NCBI RefSeq assembly: GCF_040549525.1
Contig: NZ_JBEPTM010000006.1
Location: forward strand, 1 to 64,000
Source: Lacisediminihabitans sp040549525
GTDB lineage: Bacteria > Actinomycetota > Actinomycetes > Actinomycetales > Microbacteriaceae
Direction of reading: 5' to 3'
Length of the DNA: 64,000 nt
Positions 17,399 to 25,017 of this stretch are shown piece by piece. Under the pieces are notes generated by a model. The model saw only the letters and a list, made by a program, of their open reading frames with translations. It was not told the DNA's origin and ran no database searches. Numbering within the stretch: position 1 is the stretch's first letter; every line of letters begins with the position of its first letter. The position numbers and the translations under genes were made by a program.

Positions 17399-18340
17399 AT
17401 GCGAATTGCGGTCACGGGGGCAAGCGGGTTCATCGGCGGCGTCATCGCGTCCGCCCTCGCGATGCCCGAGTTCGGTCACGAGGTGATCGGGTACGGTCGC
17501 ACGCCCGGGGGTTGGTCGTATCGCAGCCATGTGGCCAACGCCAGCCACTACCGCATTTGGGATGTCGCGAGAGGGCGGCTGACGACGGACGTGCACGTGG
17601 ATGCCGTCGTGCACTGCGCAGCCCTCGCCGACGACTGGGCGCCGCTGGAGGCAGCGATGCTCGCGAACAGCGAGGGAACTCGCAATGTCGTGCGCAGTTT
17701 CCCCGGGGCACGCATCGTGCATCTGTCGACCTCGAGCGTGTACGACGCCTTCGTGCCGACCGTCAACGCGGTCGAATCGGAGGCCACGGCGACGCGCTTC
17801 CTCAGCTCATACTCGCAGTCGAAGGTGGCCGCGGAGGCCCAGCTGGTCGGCGCCGACGCCGTGATCCTGCGTCCGCACGCGGTCTATGGCGCGGGGGACA
17901 CGACCCTCCTGCCCCGTCTGCTCGCGGGCATCCGCCGTGGTCGTCTCTCGCTGCCGGAGGGCGCTGCCGTCGAGCACACGCTCACCCACATCGACAATCT
18001 CGTCGCCGCGGTGATCCTGGCGCTCGCGCCCGAGGCGCCCGCGGGCGTCTTCAACGTGGGTGATGACGCCCCCGTGCTGCTGAGCGAGGTGCTCACCGAA
18101 TTGCTCGCCAAGAAGGGGCGCTCGGATGTCACACTCCACCGCATCCCGTACGGCACAGCCTTCGCGTTCGCGTCAGCGGTCGAGCTCGGGCACCGCGTGA
18201 GCGGGCGCGGTCGGCCCCGGGTGACCCGCTATGCGGTGAGCCAGCTGGGCCTCGAGCGCACGCTCGACCTGACCGCAGCACGGCAGCAACTCGGCTACAG
18301 GCCCCGGTCCACGAGCCTCGTCGGCGCCGAGCGCTGGTAG
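17399..18340 (+). CDS. NAD(P)-dependent epimerase/oxidoreductase (extended SDR)
   Basis: A 313-residue extended SDR. It starts with the NAD(P)-binding ITGA-type motif AVTGASGFIGGVIASALA, has HLSTSSVYDAF around the catalytic Ser and the Tyr-x3-Lys in SYSQSKVAAEAQ. The C-terminal part (TLTHIDNLVAAVILALA, GVFNVGDD) is of the sugar-nucleotide or steroid-like type. It is monocistronic in appearance, with AGGGAG seven bases before the ATG. Substrate unknown; it is not close in sequence to the epimerase at 11619. Confidence 0.82.
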   Translation: MRIAVTGASGFIGGVIASALAMPEFGHEVIGYGRTPGGWSYRSHVANASHYRIWDVARGRLTTDVHVDAVVHCAALADDWAPLEAAMLANSEGTRNVVRSFPGARIVHLSTSSVYDAFVPTVNAVESEATATRFLSSYSQSKVAAEAQLVGADAVILRPHAVYGAGDTTLLPRLLAGIRRGRLSLPEGAAVEHTLTHIDNLVAAVILALAPEAPAGVFNVGDDAPVLLSEVLTELLAKKGRSDVTLHRIPYGTAFAFASAVELGHRVSGRGRPRVTRYAVSQLGLERTLDLTAARQQLGYRPRSTSLVGAERW

Positions 18341-18420
18341 CAGACGAGCCGCACCGGTTTCGAAGATCGAACGATAGGTCTCATCCGTTGCATCCGGAAC
18401 GCGCCGGGAAAGCCGGTCGC

Positions 18421-18426
18421 TAGTGT
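18421..18426 (+). promoter_or_regulatory. -10 element for TMEM175-like gene (leaderless)
   Basis: TAGTGT seven bases before the ATG at 18434; no ribosome-binding site. Confidence 0.45.
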
Positions 18427-18433
18427 GAGGGCC

Positions 18434-19117
18434 ATGGGAGAAACGAATCGGGCCTATGACCGCGTGCTCCGCTATGGCTCGAATTCCGATCGAGTGCAGT
18501 TCTTCAGCGATGCGGTGTTCGCCATCGCCATGACGCTTCTGGTGATCGATATCACCGTACCCGTGCTCGGCAATGGCCCATCGGTGACCCAGGCCACGAT
18601 GGATCCGAAGCTCTGGAAGGCGCTCGGCGACGAGTTCCCGCAGTTCCTGGCCTACGGGCTCAGCTTCGCGGTGATCGGCGCGAGTTGGGCGGGACACCAT
18701 CGCATGTTCGCCCTGATGCGCCGATTCGACGGCACTCTCGTGTCGATGAATCTGCTGCTGCTCTTCTTCATCGCATTCGTGCCCTTCCCGACCAGCCTGC
18801 TCAGCCAGTACGGAAGCACGATGCCGGCGGTGGTGCTCTACGCGGGCAATGTCGCCGTGATCAGCCTGTTGCAGTTCGGGCTCTTGGCATACTCCTATCG
18901 GCGCGGCTATCTCGACGAGAGGGTGGATCTCGGCCTGTATCGCTATGTCCGCCGCAACCTCTTGACGACCCCGGCGATCTTCCTGCTCTCGATCCCCATC
19001 GGCTTCGTCTTCGGAGCGGCCTTGGCTCTCTATTTCTGGATCGCGCTGCTGCCACTCAACATCATCGTCGGCCGTTATGAGCCGCGCGTGATCCCGAAGA
19101 AACCGCTTGCACGCTAA
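18434..19117 (+). CDS. TMEM175-family potassium channel-like protein
   Basis: A 227-residue membrane protein with about six helices. The first helix carries RVQFFSDAVFAIAMTLLVID, the conserved FSD motif of bacterial TMEM175/DUF1211 channels, where hydrophobic residues of this helix line the pore. Bacterial members usually have one six-helix repeat, as here, and assemble as tetramers. It probably conducts potassium at rest. The ATG at 18434 is chosen over a start at 18425 because of the -10 spacing. It is not in an operon with its neighbours. Confidence 0.88.
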   Translation: MGETNRAYDRVLRYGSNSDRVQFFSDAVFAIAMTLLVIDITVPVLGNGPSVTQATMDPKLWKALGDEFPQFLAYGLSFAVIGASWAGHHRMFALMRRFDGTLVSMNLLLLFFIAFVPFPTSLLSQYGSTMPAVVLYAGNVAVISLLQFGLLAYSYRRGYLDERVDLGLYRYVRRNLLTTPAIFLLSIPIGFVFGAALALYFWIALLPLNIIVGRYEPRVIPKKPLAR

Positions 19118-19266
19118 GAAGTCACGCTCGCTGAGGGCCGAACCCCTGCTGTTCATCTGCGCGCATGCTGTGGGCAATCGTTCTGGGGGCAGAAGTTCAC
19201 GCGCGAACCCTTGACTCCTCTCGTGCCCATCGCCGGTGCTTTTCCTAGCGCGAAGGAATCCGAACC

Positions 19267-19740
19267 ATGACGGTCGGTTCTCGTATTGTCTTCATGCGCT
19301 TCGTGACGGTCAGGAGCCCGAAACTCCAGCTGTGGATCGATCACTTCGATGGTGTGGTGGGTCACGACGCTGAACGGCTGTCACCACCGACGGCGAAGGC
19401 CGACGAGAGCGCGTTCGTCTGGCACCTCATCTCGGCGAACAACCGCATGTTGGCTCGCGGCTCCCGCATCCACTTCGCCCTCGAAGACGCGATGAGCGAT
19501 AACTCTCGCGTTCAGTCGGAGGCGAGGTGGATGCACTTCACGCTCGTCGTCGATCGGTTTCGAGGGCGTTATGGCTGGTATGCCTCGGTGGCGGGCAACG
19601 TGATGCTCACCTGTGCTCGCTGGTACGTCACGGAACGCGATAGTCGGTCGTCGATCAACCTCGCCAGGAGCTCACTCGCCGTCGCTGTCTCGAGGCCGGG
19701 TGCGCGACTCGTTCAGACAGAGGTGGCCAAGTCCCTTTAA
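19267..19740 (+). CDS. Hypothetical protein with two YegP/DUF1508-like repeats
   Basis: A 157-residue soluble protein without signal peptide. Two stretches, around FVWHLISANNRMLARGS (50-66) and YGWYASVAGNVMLTCARWY (101-119), share the pattern of an aromatic residue, alternating hydrophobics, an N/G turn and a final aromatic, like the tandem strands of YegP/DUF1508 proteins. That resemblance is weak and the function is unknown. AAGGAA about nine bases before the ATG supports the start. Its TAA shares TTAA with the stop of the convergent marR-like gene. Possibly a small nucleic-acid-associated protein; low certainty. Confidence 0.55.
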   Translation: MTVGSRIVFMRFVTVRSPKLQLWIDHFDGVVGHDAERLSPPTAKADESAFVWHLISANNRMLARGSRIHFALEDAMSDNSRVQSEARWMHFTLVVDRFRGRYGWYASVAGNVMLTCARWYVTERDSRSSINLARSSLAVAVSRPGARLVQTEVAKSL

Positions 19741-20228
19741 TCGAAGTCCAGGCTGAGCTTGCGCAGCAGGGCGGCGAGTCGCTCCTGATCGCCGGCGGAG
19801 AGTCCGTCGAGCAACTCGTTCTCTGACACCAGGAGCGTGCTGATCGCTGTGTCAACTCGCTGACGTCCATCGGCGGTCATGGTCACCAGAATGCCTCGGC
19901 CGTCGTGAGGGTCGGTGCGGCGTTCCACGAGTGCTCGCTTGACGAGCCGGTCGATGCGGTTCGTCATCGTGCCGCTCGAGACCAGGGTCTGCTGCAACAG
20001 GGCTTTCGGGCTCAGCTGGTACGGGGAGCCCGCCCGACGCAGGGCCGAGAGCACGTCGAATTCCCACGACTCCAGACCGGATGCCGTGAAGGCCGTGCGA
20101 CGCGCCCGGTCGAGGTGCCGGGCGAGCCTGCCGACCCGCGAGAGCACTTGCAGCGGCGCAAAGTCGAGGTCGGGACGTTCACGCTCCCACGCGCCGACGA
20201 TACGGTCGACTTCGTCGTGTGTGGGCAT
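19737..20228 (-). CDS. MarR-family transcriptional regulator
   Basis: A 163-residue winged-helix repressor. The recognition region reads LSPKALLQQTLVSSGTMTNRIDRLVKRALVERR and the wing DPHDGRGILVTMTADGRQRV, both classic MarR blocks. The N-terminal and C-terminal helices would form the dimer interface. The ATG at 20228 fits a -10 element (GATAAT, minus strand) six bases upstream; the frame upstream to 20270 is not needed. The MFS gene ends 55 bases upstream on the same strand, so regulation of that exporter is possible, though it has its own operator. Ligand unknown. Confidence 0.9.
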   Translation of the reverse strand: MPTHDEVDRIVGAWERERPDLDFAPLQVLSRVGRLARHLDRARRTAFTASGLESWEFDVLSALRRAGSPYQLSPKALLQQTLVSSGTMTNRIDRLVKRALVERRTDPHDGRGILVTMTADGRQRVDTAISTLLVSENELLDGLSAGDQERLAALLRKLSLDFD

Positions 20229-20234
20229 CCGTCC

Positions 20235-20240
20235 ATTATC
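20235..20240 (-). promoter_or_regulatory. -10 element for marR-like gene (leaderless)
   Basis: GATAAT on the minus strand, six bases before the ATG at 20228. Confidence 0.5.
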
Positions 20241-20282
20241 GCGGGCCGTGGCCTCGAGGGTGGGACACAACGACTCATCCCC

Positions 20283-21545
20283 CTACGGGCTTGTCGTGGC
20301 GTGCTGCGGCATGCGTCCCATGCCGAGAAGGGGAGAGAACACGACGAAGGCGCAAGCGAGAACCGAGCCGACAGCACCGATGATGATCGTCGGCTCGAGG
20401 CCGATCGCCGTTGAAAGCAGTCCCGACGCGAGCCCTCCGATGGGCAGAACGCCCCAGACGACGAAACGGATCGACGCGTTCATGCGGCCGAGCAACCGCG
20501 GCGGGCAGATGCGCTGGCGAAAAGTGACCTGGGCGATGTTGTAGACCAGCACCGCGAAGGAATACAAGAATTCCGAGACGACGAAAATGGGAACAGCTGC
20601 GCCAGGGAAAACGGACATGAGAGCCAGGCCGATGATGGCGATGGCGGCGACGACACCCGAGACCGGGATCGCCGTGCCCTCTCCGATGGCCCTGGCGATG
20701 CGCGCTGAGAACATCGCGCCGAGCAGCCCACCGACGGCTCCGATCGAGATGCCGATTCCATAGACCACCGGGCTGATATCGAGTTGACGCAGCACCAGGA
20801 TCGGAATCATCGTCAACGCCAGGGAGCCGAACAGGTTGGTCGTCGACGTGGTGAGTACGATGCGCCGAAGCAGCGGCTCGTGAAAGACGAAAGACAATCC
20901 CTCCCTGATCTCGGTGACAAGCTTCTGGCGATCGGCTTTCGGCTGTGCCACCTCCCGATCGCGAATCGCCGTCAGGGCGAGAAAAGAGAACAGGAAGGTC
21001 AGCGCATCGATCCCGACCAGGATGGCGGGCCGCACGATCGCAAGGAGGGCCCCGGAGATCGCGGGCCCCGCAACCCGAGCCAGTTGACCGGTTGTCTCGA
21101 GCTTGGAATTGCCTTCGGCGAGTCTCGTGGGGGCGACGAGCACCGGGAGGTAGCTCTGGTACGCAACGTCGAAGAAGACGCTGGCGACCCCGACGATGGC
21201 CCCGATGATGATGAGCTGCCAGATACTCAGCACTCCAGCGAAGAACAGAATGGGAACGCTGGCGAGCACCACCGCGCGCGCGAGGTCGGCGAACAGCATG
21301 ACCCTTCGCTTGAGCCAGCGATCGACCCAGGCTCCGGCGGGCAATCCGATGACCAGAAATGCCGCCGTCTGCACGGCGCCGAGCAGGCCAACCTGGAAAG
21401 GAGTGGCCTGCAGCACGGATACGGCGAGCACGGGAATCGCGAGGCCGCCCAGTTGTGTGCCGACGGAACTCGCGGTCTGTCCGGTCCACAGGCGCAGAAA
21501 TGGACCGTTTCGCCACAGGCCGGGAGTCGCGGCATCCGTCGTCAT
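20283..21545 (-). CDS. MFS exporter (EntS/TetV-like)
   Basis: A 420-residue transporter with 12 predicted helices. It begins LWRNGPFLRLWTGQTASSVG and has GAWVDRWLKRRVMLFADLAR in the loop between helices 2 and 3, the motif-A region of this exporter subfamily. Substrates of relatives include siderophores and drugs; none can be assigned here. The start at the ATG (21545) is favoured by a CATACT element six bases upstream. A 32-bp palindrome lies between this promoter and the divergent ArsR-type gene, so the regulator probably represses both. Confidence 0.87.
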   Translation of the reverse strand: MTTDAATPGLWRNGPFLRLWTGQTASSVGTQLGGLAIPVLAVSVLQATPFQVGLLGAVQTAAFLVIGLPAGAWVDRWLKRRVMLFADLARAVVLASVPILFFAGVLSIWQLIIIGAIVGVASVFFDVAYQSYLPVLVAPTRLAEGNSKLETTGQLARVAGPAISGALLAIVRPAILVGIDALTFLFSFLALTAIRDREVAQPKADRQKLVTEIREGLSFVFHEPLLRRIVLTTSTTNLFGSLALTMIPILVLRQLDISPVVYGIGISIGAVGGLLGAMFSARIARAIGEGTAIPVSGVVAAIAIIGLALMSVFPGAAVPIFVVSEFLYSFAVLVYNIAQVTFRQRICPPRLLGRMNASIRFVVWGVLPIGGLASGLLSTAIGLEPTIIIGAVGSVLACAFVVFSPLLGMGRMPQHATTSP

Positions 21546-21551
21546 CGGTTC

Positions 21552-21557
21552 AGTATG
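21552..21557 (-). promoter_or_regulatory. -10 element for MFS exporter (leaderless)
   Basis: CATACT on the minus strand six bases before the ATG at 21545 and adjoining the palindrome at 21558-21589. Confidence 0.4.
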
Positions 21558-21589
21558 CCTGAGTGATTGGCAAATGCCAATCACTCAGG
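21558..21589. promoter_or_regulatory. 32-bp perfect palindrome, ArsR-type operator
   Basis: Arms of 15 bp (21558-21572 and 21575-21589) are perfect inverted copies around a central AA; the core reads ATTGGCAAATGCCAAT. It lies between the -10 elements of the divergent MFS and ArsR-type genes, so a dimer bound here would block both promoters. Confidence 0.8.
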
Positions 21590-21596
21590 TCGCGTT

Positions 21597-21602
21597 TAGG
21601 GT
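21597..21602 (+). promoter_or_regulatory. -10 element for ArsR-type gene (leaderless)
   Basis: TAGGGT six bases before the GTG at 21609. Confidence 0.4.
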
Positions 21603-21608
21603 GAGGGA

Positions 21609-22106
21609 GTGACCGATGATCCCGCCGACCAGGCCAGGGGGCGCGCCCTTGCTTCGCCCCTTCGCATGAGGATCTTGCGGTTCTGCCTTCACGAGGCGCA
21701 TTCGAATCGCGAGATCGCCGACGAGTTCGACCTCAATCCCGGCACGAGTCTCCATCATGTTCGAACCCTGATCGACAACGGCTTCCTCGCCGCGCAACCG
21801 AGCCGCCCTGGCCGACGCGGCACCACCGAGATCCCCTACCGCGCGACGGGGTTGTCCTGGCGTTCATCCATGCCGAACCAGGGGCCGATCCTGGTGCAGA
21901 CATTCCTGGATGACATCCAGGGGATCGATGCGGATGACCTGGGAGTCTGGCGGCTGGGCTTCAAGTTCAACCACGCGACGGAACGCGAACTCAACGACCG
22001 CATCTCTCAACTGCTCGTGGAGTTCAAAGATCGCGGCCCGGACGCGGATGGCCGGCCCCTGTCGATCATGGTGGCCGTGCATCCGGAGCAGAGGAAATCG
22101 CGGTGA
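21609..22106 (+). CDS. ArsR-type winged-helix regulator
   Basis: A 165-residue regulator. The N-terminal half is an ArsR-like winged helix (RALASPLRMRILRFCLHEAH, then SNREIADEFDLNPGTSLHHV as the helix-turn-helix). There is no metal-binding CxC in the recognition helix, so it is not a classical metal sensor. The C-terminal half (about 85-165) is an added domain I do not recognise, perhaps for ligand binding. It is divergent from the MFS exporter with a palindromic operator between them, which argues for ligand-induced derepression of that exporter. The start is a GTG with a -10 element six bases upstream. Confidence 0.83.
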   Translation: MTDDPADQARGRALASPLRMRILRFCLHEAHSNREIADEFDLNPGTSLHHVRTLIDNGFLAAQPSRPGRRGTTEIPYRATGLSWRSSMPNQGPILVQTFLDDIQGIDADDLGVWRLGFKFNHATERELNDRISQLLVEFKDRGPDADGRPLSIMVAVHPEQRKSR

Positions 22107-22367
22107 CCCGGGTCGCGCGAAGGAGGTAGCGCCAGCCCGACCTGGCGGCATCGCGTTGGACATGCGGGAACGGGCGTCACGGAGGGGCGGATGCTGCCGG
22201 GAGGTGAGCTCCCATCAGGGGAGTTCCGGCAGGTGCGACCCGAGCCCGGGGAATGCCCGCACGCGGAGCGGCCGCCAGCGGAAACGGCCCCGAGGGCCCG
22301 CGACACGGAAGCGGGGGAGCATCTGGCAGAATTGTCGCGGTCGACCGTTCAGCGGTGCGATCGGAAT

Positions 22368-22439
22368 TCCGCCTTAGTGTAACGGCAGCACGACAGCCTT
22401 TGGAGCTGTTCGGTCCAGGTTCGAATCCTGGAGGCGGAG
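22368..22439 (+). tRNA. tRNA-Gln (anticodon TTG)
   Basis: The 72-nt cloverleaf has a 7-bp acceptor stem (TCCGCCT with AGGCGGA), an anticodon stem ACAGC/GCTGT with loop CTTTGGA giving anticodon TTG, and a T arm with GGTTCGAATCC. The CCA end is not encoded. It lies just ahead of glmU, as in other actinobacteria. A dispersed palindromic repeat begins two bases after it. Confidence 0.95.
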
Positions 22440-22440
22440 C

Positions 22441-22476
22441 GGTCTCGATACGCGCGCGAGAGCGCGCTACTCGACC
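22441..22476. repeat. Dispersed palindromic repeat, family B (reverse orientation)
   Basis: It starts GGTCTCGATACGCGCG and ends GCGCTACTCGACC, the reverse complement of the family B consensus found at 50815-50903. Outer arms GGTCTCGAT/ACTCGACC and inner arms GCGCGC/GCGCGC can fold. It sits between tRNA-Gln and glmU and may act as a processing or termination hairpin for the tRNA. Confidence 0.75.
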
Positions 22477-22500
22477 GCCACCAAGCGAGGGAGCCCCACC

Positions 22501-23925
22501 ATGTCCGACATCGCGATCATCATCCTCGCCGCGGGGCAGGGCACCCGCATGAAGTCCTCTCTGCCGAAGGTGCTGCATCCTCTCGCCGGCATTCCGATGG
22601 TCTCCCACGTGCTCGCCACGGCCGAGGAGCTCGGCGCAACCCACATCGTGGCCGTCGTGCGACACGAGCGGGATGCCGTCGCCGCAGTGATCACCGAGCA
22701 CGTTCCGCAGGCGATCATCGTCGATCAGGACGAAGCGCCAGGCACCGGCCGCGCAGTGGAGCTCGGGCTGGCCGGACTCCCCGCGGACTTCGTCGGCTCG
22801 GTCGTCGTGCTGAGCGCCGATGTGCCCTTGCTCGATGCGGCGACCGTGCACGCGCTCATCGAGACCCATGCCCTCGCCGGCAACGCGCTGACGCTGCTCA
22901 GCGCCTACTTCGCCGACCCGACCGGCGCCGGGCGCATCGTCCGCGACGGCGAGGGGGCATTCGAGTCCATCGTCGAGCAGAAGGATGCCACCGAGCAGCA
23001 GCGGGAGATCACCGAGGTCAACGCCGGCGTGTACGTCTTCGATGCCTCCGCGCTGCGGGACGCCCTGGCGCGAATCGGCACGGACAACGCCCAGAACGAG
23101 AAGTACCTCACGGATGCCGCAGCCGGCATCCGCGCCACCGGTGGCCGCATCGAAGCGGTTCCGGTCACCGACCACTGGCTGGTCGCCGGCATCAACGATC
23201 GCGCCCAGCTCGGTGCCGCCGCGGCGGAGCTGAACGCCCGCATCGTGCGGGGCTGGCAGTTGAGCGGGGTGACCGTCCAGGATCCCGCGACCACCTGGAT
23301 CGACCTGGCCACGAGCATCGCCGAAGACGTGGAGATCCTGCCCGGCACGCAGCTCAAGGGCGCGACGGCGATCGAGCGTGGCGCGATCATCGGCCCGGAC
23401 ACGACCCTCGTCGATTGTGAGGTCGGGGAGAACGCGGTAGTGAAGCGGACGGATGCCACCCTCGCGGTGATCGGCGCGAACGCGACGGTCGGCCCCTTCG
23501 CCTATCTGCGGCCGGGCACCTACCTCGGTGAGCGCGGCAAGATCGGAACCTTCGTCGAGACGAAGAACTCGACCATCGGCCGCGGTTCGAAGGTGCCCCA
23601 CCTGAGCTACATTGGCGACACGACGATCGGCGAGGGCACCAATCTCGGGGCGGGTGCCATCACCGCCAACTACGACGATCTGGTCAAGCACCGCACCGAG
23701 ATCGGGTCGCACGTGCATTCCGGCTCGCACAACGTCTTCGTCGCCCCCGTTAGAATCGGTGACGGGGCCAAGACCGGAGCGGGAACGATCGTGCGCAAGG
23801 ATGTGCCGGCCGGAGCTCTCGCGATGACCGTGGCTCCTCAGCGCAATGTAGAAGGCTGGGTCGAGCAGAATCGGGCAGGCACGGCGGCCGCGAAAGCGGC
23901 TGCGGAGGCCGACTCCGAGGTCTGA
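22501..23925 (+). CDS. glmU: Bifunctional UDP-N-acetylglucosamine pyrophosphorylase / glucosamine-1-phosphate N-acetyltransferase
   Basis: A 474-residue cytosolic enzyme making UDP-GlcNAc for peptidoglycan. The N-terminal uridylyltransferase domain begins with LAAGQGTRMKSSLPKVLHPL, followed by the DVPLL metal/UTP site and NAGVYVFD. The C-terminal half is a left-handed beta-helix acetyltransferase with repeated hexapeptides (GPFAYLRPGTYLGE, GAGAITANYDD). Length is typical. It is followed 56 bases later by prs, the conserved order in actinobacteria. Confidence 0.97.
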   Translation: MSDIAIIILAAGQGTRMKSSLPKVLHPLAGIPMVSHVLATAEELGATHIVAVVRHERDAVAAVITEHVPQAIIVDQDEAPGTGRAVELGLAGLPADFVGSVVVLSADVPLLDAATVHALIETHALAGNALTLLSAYFADPTGAGRIVRDGEGAFESIVEQKDATEQQREITEVNAGVYVFDASALRDALARIGTDNAQNEKYLTDAAAGIRATGGRIEAVPVTDHWLVAGINDRAQLGAAAAELNARIVRGWQLSGVTVQDPATTWIDLATSIAEDVEILPGTQLKGATAIERGAIIGPDTTLVDCEVGENAVVKRTDATLAVIGANATVGPFAYLRPGTYLGERGKIGTFVETKNSTIGRGSKVPHLSYIGDTTIGEGTNLGAGAITANYDDLVKHRTEIGSHVHSGSHNVFVAPVRIGDGAKTGAGTIVRKDVPAGALAMTVAPQRNVEGWVEQNRAGTAAAKAAAEADSEV

Positions 23926-23981
23926 TCCGGTCGAAATCGGCACCGCGTCACCGAAGTCAATTCAACGAGAGAGCAGGACCC

Positions 23982-24959
23982 GTGGCCGAGATCACCGCCA
24001 GTGGCAAGAAGCGATTGGTCCTCGTGACGGGGCGCGCTCATCCGCAGCTCGCGATCGACGTCGCCGCGGAGCTCGAAACAGAACTCGTGCACACCGATGC
24101 CCGCACCTTCGCCAACGGCGAGATCTACGCGCGGTACGACGAGAGCGTGCGCGGATGCGACGCCTTCGTCATCCAGTCCCACACCTATCCGATCAACGAG
24201 TGGCTCATGGAGCAGCTCATCATGGTGGATGCCCTGAAGCGGGCATCGGCCAAGCGCATCACCGTCGTCGCGCCGTTCTATCCCTACGCCCGGCAGGACA
24301 AGAAGGGCCGAGGACGCGAGCCGATCTCCGCCCGCCTTGTCGCGGACCTGTTCAAGGCCGCAGGCGCCGACCGGATCATGAGCGTCGACCTGCATGCCGC
24401 GCAGATCCAGGGATTCTTCGACGGGCCGGTCGACCACCTCTTCGCGATGCCGGTGCTGCTCAAGTACTTCAAGGAACGCCTTGACCCCGCGACCCTCACC
24501 GTCGTCTCACCCGACATGGGCCGGGTGCGGGTCGCCGATATCTGGAGCGACAAGCTCGGGGCGCCGCTGGCCATCATCCACAAGCGTCGCGATCCGCTGG
24601 TGCCCAACAAGGTGACAGTGCACGAGATCGTCGGAGAGGTCAACGGCCGCACCTGCCTGATCGTCGACGACATGATCGACACCGGTGGCACGATCGTGAA
24701 GGCCGCGGAGGCGCTCAAACTCGCCGGCGCGACCAACGTCGTCGTCGCCGCGACCCACGCGGTCTTCTCCTCCCCGGCATCCGAGATCCTGCAGAGCGAC
24801 TTCATCGACTCCGTCGTCGTCACCGACACCCTGCCGATCCCCGCGGAGAAGCACTTCCCGACCCTCACTGTGCTGCCGATCGCACCGCTCATCGCGAGCG
24901 CAATCCACGAGGTCTTCAGCGACGGATCGGTCACCTCGATGTTCGACGGCGCAGCCTGA
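23982..24959 (+). CDS. prs: Ribose-phosphate pyrophosphokinase
   Basis: A 325-residue cytosolic enzyme that transfers pyrophosphate from ATP to ribose 5-phosphate to give PRPP for nucleotide, His and Trp synthesis. Diagnostic blocks are TFANGEIYARYDES, FYPYARQDKKGRGREPISAR (ATP-binding loop), VDLHAAQIQGFFD and the PRPP-binding loop VDDMIDTGGTI. The start is a GTG preceded by GAGAGCAGGA. It is probably cotranscribed with glmU. The classical next gene, rplY, is found 17.6 kb further on. Confidence 0.97.
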   Translation: MAEITASGKKRLVLVTGRAHPQLAIDVAAELETELVHTDARTFANGEIYARYDESVRGCDAFVIQSHTYPINEWLMEQLIMVDALKRASAKRITVVAPFYPYARQDKKGRGREPISARLVADLFKAAGADRIMSVDLHAAQIQGFFDGPVDHLFAMPVLLKYFKERLDPATLTVVSPDMGRVRVADIWSDKLGAPLAIIHKRRDPLVPNKVTVHEIVGEVNGRTCLIVDDMIDTGGTIVKAAEALKLAGATNVVVAATHAVFSSPASEILQSDFIDSVVVTDTLPIPAEKHFPTLTVLPIAPLIASAIHEVFSDGSVTSMFDGAA

Positions 24960-25005
24960 CCCCACCGGGGGCGCACGGGCGCCGCTCTCGTAGCTGCTGC
25001 TCTCG

Positions 25006-25011
25006 TAGGCT
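25006..25011 (+). promoter_or_regulatory. -10 element for fadD-like gene (leaderless)
   Basis: TAGGCT six bases before the ATG at 25018; no ribosome-binding site. Confidence 0.45.
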
Positions 25012-25017
25012 TACGCC

